The position numbers were made by a program, and so were the translations under genes. A stretch of 49,646 nucleotides of DNA. Origin: a virus. Of this stretch, positions 14,858 through 22,764 are shown in pieces. Location of the stretch: positions 1 through 49,646 of the IMG/VR virus record IMGVR_UViG_3300046313_000787; one strand, 5' to 3'. The notes beneath the pieces are model-generated. The model did not search any database. It saw only the letters and a list, made by a program, of their open reading frames with translations, and was not told the DNA's origin. Every line of letters starts with the position of its first letter. The first letter of the stretch is position 1.

Positions 14858-15049
14858 AATTGTCTTTATATTTTTTCTAATAATTTCTTTTGTTTTATTT
14901 TCCCATAGAAGAGATGTTTCTAATTTACTCAAGAACATCTCTTCTAAATCTTTTCTCGGTATCTGTGAAACTAAAGATTTTACCGAAGCCAACTGAAATT
15001 GTTGTTCTATAGTTAAGCTATTAAATGTAAATAATTCTCCATAATCCAT
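14852..15049 (-). CDS. nblA: NblA-like phycobilisome degradation protein
   Basis: 65 residues, the usual NblA size. The segment LTIEQQFQL is the family's opening helix (L-S/T-x-E-Q-E/Q-F), followed by V-x-x-L-x-x-x-I-P-R-K-D-L-E-E-M-F-L and a second long helix ending KEIIRKN. NblA is an adaptor that brings Clp protease to phycobilisomes; freshwater cyanophages such as Ma-LMM01 carry it to dismantle the antenna during infection. It has its own strong ribosome site (AGGAGAAAATAAA) and a near-consensus promoter shared divergently with the capsid operon. The assignment rests on length and helix pattern, not on alignment. Confidence 0.65.
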   Translation of the reverse strand: MDYGELFTFNSLTIEQQFQLASVKSLVSQIPRKDLEEMFLSKLETSLLWENKTKEIIRKNIKTIL

Positions 15050-15073
15050 TTTATTTTCTCCTATCTTTTTTAT

Positions 15074-15116
15074 TATTATAACTTTGAAATATTAGTTATT
15101 TCAAATATGTTACACT
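15074..15116. promoter_or_regulatory. Divergent promoter with palindromic operator (nblA / capsid operon)
   Basis: The dyad TTGAAATA-TTAGT-TATTTCAA (15084-15104) contains a TTGAAA -35 on each strand. On the minus strand TATAAT follows after 18 bp (complement at 15075-15080), driving nblA. On the plus strand TATGTT (15106-15111) or TACACT (15111-15116) can serve the capsid operon. A factor bound to the dyad would control both together. Confidence 0.65.
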
Positions 15117-15123
15117 AGACTTA

Positions 15124-15888
15124 ATGCAATTAAGAAAAAAAATGAGAATAGACATAGGGAAATACAATTTTAATATTGATGGTGATGAGAATCTATCTTC
15201 ATTAGTATTAGCCTTGAAGAAAGATTATGAAAGTCTCGAGACACAGGTAAAAAACTTCACTTTACAAAAAGATGAAAATTTTGCTTGTACGGTAGGGGAA
15301 CAAGAAATGGAATATCCAATGGATAGCAAAGGGTTTGCTAGATTTAAAAAGGATATGGATAAATTCTATGCAGATAAAGCAAAATGTGATGCTGAAAAAG
15401 CTAAGTGTGATGCAGAACTTGCTATGGAAGATGCTAAGAAAAATTGGTTTGAACAATTCAAAACAAAGAAAGATGCAGTGGATGCTGAAATCGAAGTATT
15501 AAAAGCTGAATTAACTAATCGTGACAGTATTGATACTCAAACAATTATCGCAGAAAAAGCAAAAGAACTATCCGTATTGGTAAATAAAGCTACCACGATG
15601 TTAAATGTAGATAGTGATAGCTTATTTAGTAAATCAGCAATTGAAATAAAAAAAGAAGTAATCACCAAAACTTACCCAACCCTTAATCTTGATGGCAAAA
15701 CTGATGTTGCCATTGATGCAATGTTTGAAACTTGTGAATTATATAAAAACGATAGTAAAAGAATTATTGAAGAACAAAAACAACTTATCAATAATACCGT
15801 TACTGTAAATAATTTTGACAGCCAAGACAGTATCCCTGAATTGACTGCGAGAATGAAATCAATTACTACAGCTTGGGAGGCTAAATAA
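15124..15888 (+). CDS. Putative scaffolding protein (DUF2213-like)
   Basis: 254 residues. N-terminal R-I-D-I-G-K-Y-N-F-N-I-D-G is followed by a long coiled coil with alternating A, E, K and D (DKAKCDAEKAKCDAELAMED), then helices to the C-terminus. This is the profile of the C-terminal part of DUF2213 phage proteins and of scaffolds that lie just upstream of the cement and capsid genes. It would guide procapsid assembly in the cytoplasm. ATG 15142 is an alternative start, equally compatible. Its stop overlaps the next start (TAATG). Confidence 0.65.
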   Translation: MQLRKKMRIDIGKYNFNIDGDENLSSLVLALKKDYESLETQVKNFTLQKDENFACTVGEQEMEYPMDSKGFARFKKDMDKFYADKAKCDAEKAKCDAELAMEDAKKNWFEQFKTKKDAVDAEIEVLKAELTNRDSIDTQTIIAEKAKELSVLVNKATTMLNVDSDSLFSKSAIEIKKEVITKTYPTLNLDGKTDVAIDAMFETCELYKNDSKRIIEEQKQLINNTVTVNNFDSQDSIPELTARMKSITTAWEAK

Positions 15889-16388
15889 TGACCAGTTTAT
15901 TAAGCAATTATAATTATCAGTCACAGCGTCCTAAGTTAGCGGGACAAATAATTAATTTAACTTTAAGCAACCGATATTCTGCTGTCAACGCAACTGAAGC
16001 AGTCCCTTTCGGTTGTGTTTTAAAATTTGATACTACAAATTCCTTTGCTGAACCTAGCACTGGTCAAGTAGTTACAATCCCCACCGCTACTACTGATAAA
16101 ATAGCGGGGATTTCTTTTCTTGAGTATATTTATGAAGGTAGTGACTACCCCATTAATTCAGCGTTCCCTTACGCTACTTTATGTGACATTGTAGTATTTA
16201 GTGAAACTATTAATACTATTGGTGATCCTGTTTTTGTGCGTGTTCTAGCTGGGGTAGGAGGAACAAAGATTGGGTATGGTTTCCGTAATGTTGCAGTATC
16301 TGGTGAAACTATTGCATTACCTAATTGTTATTGGACACAAACCAATACAACCACTAATGAAGTTTCTGTAATTCATTTTGAAAGATAG
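15888..16388 (+). CDS. Capsid cement/decoration protein
   Basis: 166 residues, beta-rich, low charge. Segments such as EAVPFGCVLKFDT, KIAGISFLEYIY and NTIGDPVFVRVLAG match the structural cement (Gp24-like) proteins that bind the outside of capsids and lie immediately before the major capsid gene. Translationally coupled to the scaffold and 12 bases before the capsid gene. Identification is by pattern and position. Confidence 0.75.
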   Translation: MTSLLSNYNYQSQRPKLAGQIINLTLSNRYSAVNATEAVPFGCVLKFDTTNSFAEPSTGQVVTIPTATTDKIAGISFLEYIYEGSDYPINSAFPYATLCDIVVFSETINTIGDPVFVRVLAGVGGTKIGYGFRNVAVSGETIALPNCYWTQTNTTTNEVSVIHFER

Positions 16389-16400
16389 GAGTAAAATAAA

Positions 16401-17423
16401 ATGACAACCGCACAATATACCAATGGTTTAGTAAAACATTACCTTGATAATAGACAATCTATTCATGGCAGTCTTAATCTGGATGATAATGCGATCGCCT
16501 TTTTTCAACGTCAGTTAGAAAAAGATTTAGGTAAGGTTTTTGAATCTTTAAAACCTACTTTGACAGTTGAACAAGATATTGTTACCCAAGCTGGATTACC
16601 TTACGGTACTAAATCAGTATTTTATACTGAAGTAGATACACGAGGTATGGCTAGTATTATCGCTGGTGGTAGTGATGATATTCAACAAGTTAGTATGCTC
16701 GGACAAGAAGTCTCTTATAAACGTGCTAGATTGGCGATCGGTTATTCTTATAGTCAGGAAGAACTTGATACTATGTTTGAGGATACTCTTTATAGAAAAC
16801 CTTTAAACGTTAATGAGTATAAACTAAAAGGCTGTATTTATGCTTTAGATGATTTATCTGAAAAGTTAGGTTATTATGGTAATACTCCTCATGGTATCAC
16901 TGGTTTATTAACCGATCCAGCTTTAACTCCTGTTAATGATACTTTCAAACCTTATTTGACTACTCGCACTGCCGAAGAGTTATATAATTGGTTTGTGACA
17001 AGTTATTATTACATTGTTCAACAAACTAGACAACGTTTTGCACCTAATACTTGTTTAATCTCTTTAAAATTGATGATTAGGTTACAATCGGTGCGTTCTT
17101 TATCTGCTAATAATGAAACAGCTTGGGATATGGTTACTAATTTAATGTCACAAATGGGCGTTACTCTTGTAAACAGAGAATCCCTCAGACAATCTGAATT
17201 AGAATTAAACGGCGTAACTGATACGGGCGATAATGCTGAAATTATGGTTTTCTACCATAAGTCCCCCGATACTACTTTTAGAATGATTAATGACATCAGA
17301 ACCCAACCTTTTGAACGTAGAAACCTTAATTTTTCTACTATTATGTATTATGATGTTACAAGCACTATCATCCCCTATAAAGATGTAGTAAGTATTATTA
17401 AATATCCTATCGCAACAACTTAA
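16401..17423 (+). CDS. Major capsid protein (DUF2184 type)
   Basis: 340 residues. The arrangement is typical of the HK97-fold DUF2184 capsid family: N-arm, then a P-domain start (YGTKSVFYTEVDTRGMASII), a helix with Y-S-Q-E-E-L, LGYYGNTPHGITGLL (the G-x-x-G-x-x-G-L-L motif after the spine helix), NTCLISLKLMIRL, and a C-terminal F-x-x-x-M-Y-Y-D-V-T-S-T-I-I-P-Y-K-D-V. It would be the main shell protein. It has a good ribosome site (AGGAGTAAAATAAA) and is followed after 2 bases by a small gene of the same operon. Confidence 0.88.
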   Translation: MTTAQYTNGLVKHYLDNRQSIHGSLNLDDNAIAFFQRQLEKDLGKVFESLKPTLTVEQDIVTQAGLPYGTKSVFYTEVDTRGMASIIAGGSDDIQQVSMLGQEVSYKRARLAIGYSYSQEELDTMFEDTLYRKPLNVNEYKLKGCIYALDDLSEKLGYYGNTPHGITGLLTDPALTPVNDTFKPYLTTRTAEELYNWFVTSYYYIVQQTRQRFAPNTCLISLKLMIRLQSVRSLSANNETAWDMVTNLMSQMGVTLVNRESLRQSELELNGVTDTGDNAEIMVFYHKSPDTTFRMINDIRTQPFERRNLNFSTIMYYDVTSTIIPYKDVVSIIKYPIATT

Positions 17424-17425
17424 AT

Positions 17426-17836
17426 ATGAAAACAAAACTTGAATTTTATCCAGAAAGATTATCGCCTCCTAGACAGGGGGGTTATGTCTTGAGAACAGAA
17501 TCTTTTGAAACTTTAGCTTTAAAAGCAGGGGAAAATATTTTTGAAGTAAGTCTAGTTGATCAATTTAGACAACATCCTAGTTTTATCGAAGCTATTAAGA
17601 CCAGTGCCATTGTGGTAGCTTCAAAAGAAATAGAGGAGACTAAAGAAAAAAATATTGCTGATTTTAAAAATGTAAATGATGCAAAGAAGGCGATCGAGAC
17701 TGCCAACAAATCACAATTAGAGATTTGGCTTGATCAGGAAACTAAAGGGCAAAATAGAAATACTGTAATCAATGCTATTAATTTTGCACTTGATAAATCA
17801 GAAACCAATAAATTGTCAGGTGCTATTATTTCTTAA
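17426..17836 (+). CDS. Small head-associated protein
   Basis: 136 residues. The first 65 (RQGGYVLRTESFETLALKAG, then DQFRQHPSFIEAI) form a compact domain; the C-terminal part is helical and acidic. It directly follows the capsid gene and ends at a strong terminator, so it is the last gene of the head operon. Head completion or capsid-associated functions are typical there; the exact role is unknown. Confidence 0.65.
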   Translation: MKTKLEFYPERLSPPRQGGYVLRTESFETLALKAGENIFEVSLVDQFRQHPSFIEAIKTSAIVVASKEIEETKEKNIADFKNVNDAKKAIETANKSQLEIWLDQETKGQNRNTVINAINFALDKSETNKLSGAIIS

Positions 17837-17857
17837 TTCTTTATCTATATTTCATAA

Positions 17858-17890
17858 TAAAAATGATCCTAGTAATTAGGATCATTTTTA
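17858..17890 (+). terminator. Bidirectional terminator of the head operon
   Basis: AAAAATGATCCTA and TAGGATCATTTTT form a 13-bp stem with a 5-nt loop and a T run on either strand. It serves the head operon on the plus strand and the XRE module on the minus strand. Confidence 0.88.
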
Positions 17891-18085
17891 TTATTTTAGG
17901 TAATATTCTATTGTTTTTACTTCAGGTAATATTTTGTTTTGCCAAAACTCTTTACAAGTTTTCTCCTCTAAATCTTCATAAGTCAAAGATAATATTTTAT
18001 CCTCTTTGATTATATCAACTCCATCTTTAAACATTTGAACCGTGTACATAAAATATTTATTTATTTCTACTCTTAAATCATACAT
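17891..18085 (-). CDS. Small gene controlled by the XRE module, module 2
   Basis: Up to 64 residues (MYDLRVEINKYFMYTVQMFK, ending PEVKTIEYYLK), family unknown. It occupies the same place as the coiled-coil genes of modules 1 and 3: behind an XRE gene and a palindromic operator. The first ATG (18085) lies inside the operator, upstream of the likely -10 box, so if that promoter is used translation must begin later, for example at ATG 18049, or from a different upstream promoter. No ribosome site decides the matter. It ends at a strong terminator. Confidence 0.55.
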   Translation of the reverse strand: MYDLRVEINKYFMYTVQMFKDGVDIIKEDKILSLTYEDLEEKTCKEFWQNKILPEVKTIEYYLK

Positions 18086-18105
18086 AATTATTTTATGTAT
18101 GTCAA
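18077..18105 (-). promoter_or_regulatory. Promoter with operator in the spacer, module 2
   Basis: On the minus strand TTGACA (18105-18100) and TATGAT (18082-18077) are 17 bp apart. The arms CATACATAA (18079-18087 on the plus strand) and TTATGTATG (18093-18101) form a perfect dyad with a 5-bp centre that spans nearly the whole promoter. It lies directly downstream of the XRE gene, as in the other two modules. Confidence 0.75.
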
Positions 18106-18113
18106 GTAAATAA

Positions 18114-18383
18114 TTATAATTTTATTTCAATGACTGAATATAACTCTGAAAGGTTTATTTTTAAAGTATTTATAATCAAAAGTAACTTATCTTTAGTAAT
18201 TGTCTCAACTAAGCCCGTTTCAATTTTCTCTAACAAAGGATAACTAATAGCAGTAAACAGTGCTAATTCCTTTCTGGTAATAGTTTTAGCTTGTCTTAAT
18301 CCTTTAAGTTTTAACCCTAATTCTTTATCCCAGCGTAAAGAAACTGTATCTTCAAATTGTACGCAAATCATAATATTAGACAT
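18114..18383 (-). CDS. XRE-family repressor, module 2
   Basis: 89 residues. SLRWDKELGLKLKGLRQAK is followed by TRKELALFTAISYPLLEKIETG, a clear Cro/CI helix-turn-helix, and a short C-terminal helix. It shares the R/K-W-D ... G ... L-R motif with the proteins at 790-1095 and 29921-30226. It should bind the palindrome just downstream and possibly its own promoter region, which it shares with the divergent gene at 18438. It lacks a dimerisation or cleavage domain, so simple displacement or an antirepressor would be needed for induction (inference). Confidence 0.82.
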   Translation of the reverse strand: MSNIMICVQFEDTVSLRWDKELGLKLKGLRQAKTITRKELALFTAISYPLLEKIETGLVETITKDKLLLIINTLKINLSELYSVIEIKL

Positions 18384-18437
18384 AATTATTTTATTTATTT
18401 ATGGTATTATAAATATATTGTAAACAATAAGAAGAAT

Positions 18438-19466
18438 ATGAAACAATTTGACTTTTTTACTGATAACACTTTGATCGAAGAAAAAATAAATCAAGAAATA
18501 CCAACTCAAATAGATAAAGTAGAAATAGAGCCAGAAAAACAACAAAATGAAGTAGCTGTAGAATATTGGAAAGACTGGAAGCCTAAGGCAACGAAAAATT
18601 TAGGAAAAGTAGATCATACTCATAAATTAACTCATGGCTGGTTAATGCCTTATTTAGTTGGTATTGATGAGTTAACTAATAAACGTTGGGAATATTGGTT
18701 AAAGGTTCAACAATTATCACCTGTTGCTTATTATGAATACCTAACGAAAGGATTAACTGATAAGTTCGTAACTGAGGCTATTCATTGTCACGATTATCCT
18801 AAACTCTCTTTTTCTGAGGATAAAGCTACTTATAATTATATAAATTCGATTATTGATTTAATCTGTGGCGATCGATCAATTAATGGAATAGATGCTTTTG
18901 ACTTTTTACTAGATTGGTTATTATTTGGCTTTGGGCATGAAGATTTTACTGAATCACCAGCATCTCCATCCCGTGATAAAGACATGAATAATAAACTTTA
19001 TGAATATTTTGATCTATTTCCTTTATTGATGAATCCTTACGATTATTTTGGGCTTATGCTACCTGACTTATTTAGTCAAGGTCGTAATCAAAAAGTGGGA
19101 TTTTTCCCCACTCCTATGAGTATCTGTATCGCTATGTCTGAGATGATAAGCGGAGATGATAAACCTACAATCGGACGTTTTCAAGAATCGGCGGCGGGAA
19201 CAGGTAGTATTGTTTTGGCATGGTCAAATAAAGGATTAAATGCCAGTATCACCGAATTATCAGATATTTGTACTAAGGCTAGTTTAGTCAATTGTTATCT
19301 TTACGCACCACAATTCGCCCGTCCTTTATTCTATTTAGCTAATCAAAGCAGTTTTGTTTGTGGTAATACTTTGAGTAATGAAATATTCAAAGATTACCAC
19401 GAGAAGTACAAGGAAAGTATGGCTAAAAGTTTAGCTAAAGATTTTGCACCATTAACTATAAAATAA
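18438..19466 (+). CDS. N6-adenine DNA methylase-like protein lacking the catalytic motif
   Basis: 342 residues from ATG 18438, chosen over an in-frame start at 18357 that would lie inside the divergent gene. The C-terminal half resembles HsdM/DNA methylase domains: GFFPTPMSICIAMSEM, SAM-binding ESAAGTGSIVLAW (about 250), ITELSDICTKASLVNCYLY (motif II) and CGNTLSNE. The protein ends shortly afterwards, before the N/D-P-P-Y/F catalytic motif expected further downstream, so it may bind SAM or DNA without methylating, for example as an anti-restriction or regulatory protein, or be truncated. The N-terminal 170 residues are unassigned. Convergent overlap of 15 bases with lysozyme. Confidence 0.65.
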   Translation: MKQFDFFTDNTLIEEKINQEIPTQIDKVEIEPEKQQNEVAVEYWKDWKPKATKNLGKVDHTHKLTHGWLMPYLVGIDELTNKRWEYWLKVQQLSPVAYYEYLTKGLTDKFVTEAIHCHDYPKLSFSEDKATYNYINSIIDLICGDRSINGIDAFDFLLDWLLFGFGHEDFTESPASPSRDKDMNNKLYEYFDLFPLLMNPYDYFGLMLPDLFSQGRNQKVGFFPTPMSICIAMSEMISGDDKPTIGRFQESAAGTGSIVLAWSNKGLNASITELSDICTKASLVNCYLYAPQFARPLFYLANQSSFVCGNTLSNEIFKDYHEKYKESMAKSLAKDFAPLTIK

Positions 19467-19886
19467 TTTAATCTCAGCTTTTCTTCTATTGGTAAGCCCT
19501 AATAATGGCTTACCATTTACTTTATCCCATCTCAATAATTCCGTACCCACGCTTTGATAATCTTTTTTATTTAATTTTTTCCTTAATGTCGATTCCTTAA
19601 AAGCATTTATCCCTACATTAAATGCAAAGCTACATAATACCCCTAATTGTTGGGGCGTTAAAGGTACAATCACTAATTCTTTTATCTGCTTAGCTATCTT
19701 CTCTAACTCCAAATAAAGCATCCCCTCCGCTTTTACTTTATCCATTCTCGCCCCCAACTCAACAGCTTTACCATTTACTCTTGTAAAACCATAACCTATC
19801 GTAGGCACTCCCGCAGGACATAAATATGCCTTTTCACTAAATCCCTCAAATTCTTTCACCAGTTCAAATGCTTTTTTATCTATCAT
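19452..19886 (-). CDS. GH24 phage lysozyme (endolysin)
   Basis: 144 residues, usual for the family. It hydrolyses the beta-1,4 link of peptidoglycan at lysis. The catalytic glutamate is in KEFEG (E14). AYLCPAGVPTIGYGF follows, with Cys23 in place of the T4 Asp20 (seen in several active relatives) and Thr29 matching T4 Thr26. The lower lobe L-T-x-x-Q-x-x-x-L-x-S-F-A-F-N-V-G and the C-terminal R-W-x-K-V-N-G-K-x-L-x-G-L-x-x-R-R are typical. There is no signal peptide, so a holin is required. It stands alone, convergent to the methylase-like gene. Confidence 0.92.
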   Translation of the reverse strand: MIDKKAFELVKEFEGFSEKAYLCPAGVPTIGYGFTRVNGKAVELGARMDKVKAEGMLYLELEKIAKQIKELVIVPLTPQQLGVLCSFAFNVGINAFKESTLRKKLNKKDYQSVGTELLRWDKVNGKPLLGLTNRRKAEIKLFYS

Positions 19887-20154
19887 TTGTATTTTAAATG
19901 TAATTTTCTATGTTACATTTACTATTTTTACATATCTCTATTTATATAATTTTATCTATGATCTATCTGTCTTCTATAGACAATCGCCAATTGACGATTG
20001 ATAGGTAAACATTATCACTAATGTATTTATTTATAAGTTTCATCAATTGATGATTAATAGCAATAGCTTATACGTTGAGGAATAATTATAGTTTTCGTTA
20101 ATCAATAAAGTCACTACTCATACATAAATATCTATACTTATTTATTTATAAATA

Positions 20155-20525
20155 GAGGAAAGCCAATTGACGATTGATAAACAAAACTTATTAATGAAGA
20201 CATGATTGATAAGTTTCATCAATTGACGAGTTTCAATCGATAGACTGCCTAACGCTAGACTATCTAACGATTGGTTGTCTATCGGTAGGATTTTAATAGA
20301 CATAATTATAATTAAATCAATTAAGATCAAAAAGAAAAAAATCAATCAACTTACGCAAAATGATTTTTTTCTTTTTTTTGATTAAAGAGAGCAACTAAAG
20401 GAATAATTAATTATTCTCTTTATTGATGTTTATTTAATAAAATAGGTCGGTTTAGATAAATAAATGATTAATCATACTTAAAGAGGATAACTAAGGTTAA
20501 ATTAGTCAATTATGAAGATATAGAC
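20155..20525 (+). repeat. Iteron repeat, copy A
   Basis: Contains four contiguous 15-bp units at 20238-20297: CGATAGACTGCCTAA, CGCTAGACTATCTAA, CGATTGGTTGTCTAT and CGGTAGGATTTTAAT. These are followed by an AT-rich tract, ACTTACGCAAAATGATT and about 150 bp also present in the other copies. The inverted copy C lies at about 33040-33355. Confidence 0.8.
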
Positions 20526-20587
20526 TTCCTTCTTAAATCAGTACAATAAGCTATAAGATTTACTTATAGCTTACTTACTTTCCTATA

Positions 20588-20823
20588 AGTAAATCAATTG
20601 ACGAGTTTCAATCGATAGACTGCCTAACGATAGACTATCTAACGATTGGATGCCTATCGGTAGGATTTTAATAGAGATAATTATAATTAAATCAATTAAG
20701 ATCAAAAAGAAAAAAATCAATTTACTTACGCAAAATGACTTTTTTTCTTTTTGATTAAAGAAAAGAAGCCATTAAGAAAATAATTACTAAGGTTAAATTA
20801 GTCAATTATGAAGATATAGACTC
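20588..20823 (+). repeat. Iteron repeat, copy B
   Basis: A shorter direct repeat of copy A. Units at 20613-20672: CGATAGACTGCCTAA, CGATAGACTATCTAA, CGATTGGATGCCTAT and CGGTAGGATTTTAAT, again followed by the AT-rich tract and CTTACGCAAAATGA. A deletion of about 90 bp relative to copy A removes the stretch resembling TAATTATTCTCTTTATTGA. Confidence 0.8.
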
Positions 20824-20826
20824 CCT

Positions 20827-20879
20827 AAAATAAATAATACTCTTGTAACTTATTGTATTACAAGAGTATTATTTATTTT
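20827..20879 (-). terminator. Terminator downstream of the DinD/BRO gene
   Basis: A 22-bp stem whose central arms are ATACTCTTGTAA and TTACAAGAGTAT with a 9-nt loop. The same hairpin core occurs at 21788-21822, behind the next minus-strand gene. Confidence 0.75.
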
Positions 20880-20894
20880 GTAAATTAGGTTAGG

Positions 20895-21614
20895 TTAATT
20901 AATTCTTAAAGTTGTGGTATCGGGTAATTTTGCATCAGGATAAGCAAACCTCCAAGCATCGTGATGATAAAGATTTTTAGTTACAAAATTAGGATCAGGC
21001 ACTTTTTTAATTTCTAAATTCATTTTGATAGAAACAGCTTTTAACATTCGCCAAGTAAAATTACTTTCGTGAATATTATTGAACTTAGCAATTCGTATGA
21101 TTGAAGAGTAATCAAATAATTCATCAATCACTTCAGCCTGACGCAATAAGTCTTTTTCCTGTTCCTCAATTATTTGTTGCTGTAATTCTAAACGTTCAAG
21201 TATGACTACCTGTTCTTTTGCCAATTCTAAAGCAGTCTTAGGTTTTTGCTGTTGTAATTCAGCTTCATGAGTTTTGATAGCAAAATAGGATTGAGCTAAA
21301 GCAATCTCAGGTTTTTCTGGATCGGAGTTCATAGCTACTAAATAACACGCATAACGTGACAATGTCCAATCTTCCATTGGGCGACCTTTACTTTTTACTG
21401 ATGTTAGTAAAAAGTGCTGTGTGACTGGGTTTCCAGCATTACCACAAGCAATAGAGGCTTTTTTGATCGAGCTGTTAAAGTTTTGCCATTTTTCATAACC
21501 TAAACAGAATTGAAGGTCACGAGCATTCCAATATTCTTTTCCTTGTTCATCAACACGTCTTAAACCATCAAAAGGTGATTCAGAAGATTGCACATTCAAA
21601 CTTAAATCTGTCAT
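20895..21614 (-). CDS. DinD/BRO-N family regulator
   Basis: 239 residues. The N-terminal 120 match the DinD/BRO-N pattern: SPFDGLRRVDEQGKEYW, NARDLQFCLGYEKWQNF, KASIACGNAG, HF, then DWTLSRYACYLVAMNSDPEK and IALAQSYFAIKT. A coiled-coil linker (about 130-170) and a C-terminal domain (IRIAKFNNIHESNFTWRMLK, HHDAWRFAYPD) similar to phage antirepressor ends follow. Such proteins act as DNA-binding switch regulators or antirepressors. Upstream is the operator/leader RNA block, copy 2. The truncated paralogue at 381-641 and its leader are clearly related at DNA level. Confidence 0.82.
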   Translation of the reverse strand: MTDLSLNVQSSESPFDGLRRVDEQGKEYWNARDLQFCLGYEKWQNFNSSIKKASIACGNAGNPVTQHFLLTSVKSKGRPMEDWTLSRYACYLVAMNSDPEKPEIALAQSYFAIKTHEAELQQQKPKTALELAKEQVVILERLELQQQIIEEQEKDLLRQAEVIDELFDYSSIIRIAKFNNIHESNFTWRMLKAVSIKMNLEIKKVPDPNFVTKNLYHHDAWRFAYPDAKLPDTTTLRIN

Positions 21615-21705
21615 AATTAATTAGCCTCTACTTACATTAGACGGTCACGAGATGATATATAGGCAATTGGTAATTTGCGTTACTGATTGCTTTTCTCGTC
21701 TTTGT
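21615..21705 (-). ncRNA. Structured leader RNA, copy 2
   Basis: Outer stem ACGAGA/TCTCGT (21694-21699 with 21647-21652), inner GCAAT/ATTGC and terminal GTAA/TTAC. It has the same 8-9-nt 3' bulge containing ATATATCA. It is nearly identical to copy 1 (about 90% over the leader) and leads into the DinD/BRO gene. Confidence 0.7.
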
Positions 21706-21750
21706 TTATTGTAACACTTTTGACTATAAAATTATAGTTTTATTCAAATT
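21706..21750 (-). promoter_or_regulatory. Promoter/operator block, copy 2
   Basis: Contains the perfect dyad ACTATAA-TT-TTATAGT (21722-21737), then AAAAGTG and the -10-like TACAAT (complement 21710-21715). It is the cleanest of the four copies of this block, and supports its reading as an operator. Confidence 0.62.
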
Positions 21751-21787
21751 TAGTTAATTGGAAACAATTATTTAATTTCCATAAAAA

Positions 21788-21822
21788 AATACTCTTGTAA
21801 CTTATCGTATTACAAGAGTATT
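21788..21822 (-). terminator. Terminator downstream of the DUF5895-like gene
   Basis: AATACTCTTGTAA/TTACAAGAGTATT, 13-bp stem, 9-nt loop, near-identical to the hairpin core at 20827-20879. The T run is on the minus strand, consistent with ending the gene at 21846. Confidence 0.78.
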
Positions 21823-21845
21823 AAAAGTTTAGATTAGGTTAAGAA

Positions 21846-22730
21846 TTAAAATTCAACACCAATTTCTCTTAATTCAGCCATATCTTCAGCAGTTAAATTA
21901 ACCTCGCCTGTGTTTGCATCAACTGAAGGATAGAGATAGCTTTTTAGGTCAGGTAGAATTGATAAGGCATGAAGTAAAGTTGGGTGATCATTAGGTAAAA
22001 CTAAGTTAGTAAAAGTATCTTGATTGATGGTTTCATAGCTACTAATAACAGTTCCTTTAGAAGATAACCCGTTATCCCCAGTGATAGTACCTTTTGCTAA
22101 TTTAGTAGCGAAAATAAACCTTGATAAGAATTTACAAGTAGGCACTTGTTTAGGTAACTTTACGCTAGTGACTGTTTCAAATTGTTTTAAACTATCATCA
22201 ATAAACTCTTTATATTTATCTTTAAAAATACTTTTCGCTTTCCCAGTAGTTTTAAAGATTAAAGGAGTTGGCGATAATAAATTATTTTCTTTATCTACCA
22301 ATAAGATGACTAGATTATAATAAGGGTTTGTTCGGTCTTGTTTAGATACATTTTTATCATAAAGAACCTCACGTTTAGTTGAGTTTAATCTCATCAACAT
22401 TGGATCAGATTTCAATTGTAATTTATTGCTTACTAAGGCATTTACATAACCATTAAGTAAAATCATTCGTGGTGTACGGCTAAACCACATCTTCCCAGTA
22501 AATGATTGTTTATTCTCATCTTGTAAATCTACATCTTCTAACTTCCAATTTTCATCGGGTTTGAAGTCTATTACATCTACAAACTTAGTATCTAAAGCAA
22601 ACCCATAGTTCTCACTTTGTGGATTAAACCATTGTAAGTAAGGTTTAATCTTGTTACTTGCGATAAATTCACTCGTATCAACACCATAATCGGCAATGTT
22701 TATTTTAGTTGCTGTTACCATTTTTTTCAC
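21846..22730 (-). CDS. DUF5895-like cyanobacterial protein
   Basis: 294 residues from a GTG start (22730); an internal ATG at 22721 is equally possible. Features such as YGVDTSEFIA, KPYLQWFNPQ, FALDTKF, PDENWKLEDV and FSRTPRMILLNG recall the cyanobacterial DUF5895 family, often found on plasmids and mobile elements, whose role is unknown to me. Position beside an autoregulated repressor and a palindrome over its promoter suggests tight control. A single-strand-binding or recombination role is possible but unsupported by any visible catalytic motif. Single-gene transcript ending at a terminator. Confidence 0.6.
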   Translation of the reverse strand: MKKMVTATKINIADYGVDTSEFIASNKIKPYLQWFNPQSENYGFALDTKFVDVIDFKPDENWKLEDVDLQDENKQSFTGKMWFSRTPRMILLNGYVNALVSNKLQLKSDPMLMRLNSTKREVLYDKNVSKQDRTNPYYNLVILLVDKENNLLSPTPLIFKTTGKAKSIFKDKYKEFIDDSLKQFETVTSVKLPKQVPTCKFLSRFIFATKLAKGTITGDNGLSSKGTVISSYETINQDTFTNLVLPNDHPTLLHALSILPDLKSYLYPSVDANTGEVNLTAEDMAELREIGVEF

Positions 22731-22746
22731 TCATTTTTAAAGGTTA

Positions 22747-22764
22747 TTATAACTTTAATTATAA
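22747..22764. promoter_or_regulatory. Operator O1 before the DUF5895-like gene
   Basis: TTATAACTTTAATTATAA, two TTATAA half-sites 6 bp apart, overlapping the leftward promoter of the gene starting at 22730. It has the same half-sites and spacing as O2. Confidence 0.6.

Larger units (their letters stand above)
19887..20894. other. Gene-free 1-kb region with direct repeats
   Basis: No credible gene. The region is very AT-rich with several ordered elements: CAATTGACGATTGATA at about 19990 and 20164, AAGTTTCATCAATTGA at about 20034 and 20210, and two long repeat copies with iterons (listed separately). Such clusters of iterons beside AT-rich DNA are typical of replication origins or partition sites, which is the leading reading here. 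Confidence 0.7.

Noticed and set aside
20238-20297. 15-bp iterons as CRISPR repeats
   Set aside because: Units are contiguous without spacers and differ among one another; they fit iterons.
22081-22320. 79-residue plus-strand frame within the DUF5895-like gene
   Set aside because: Antisense to a coherent 294-residue gene, without ribosome site or promoter.
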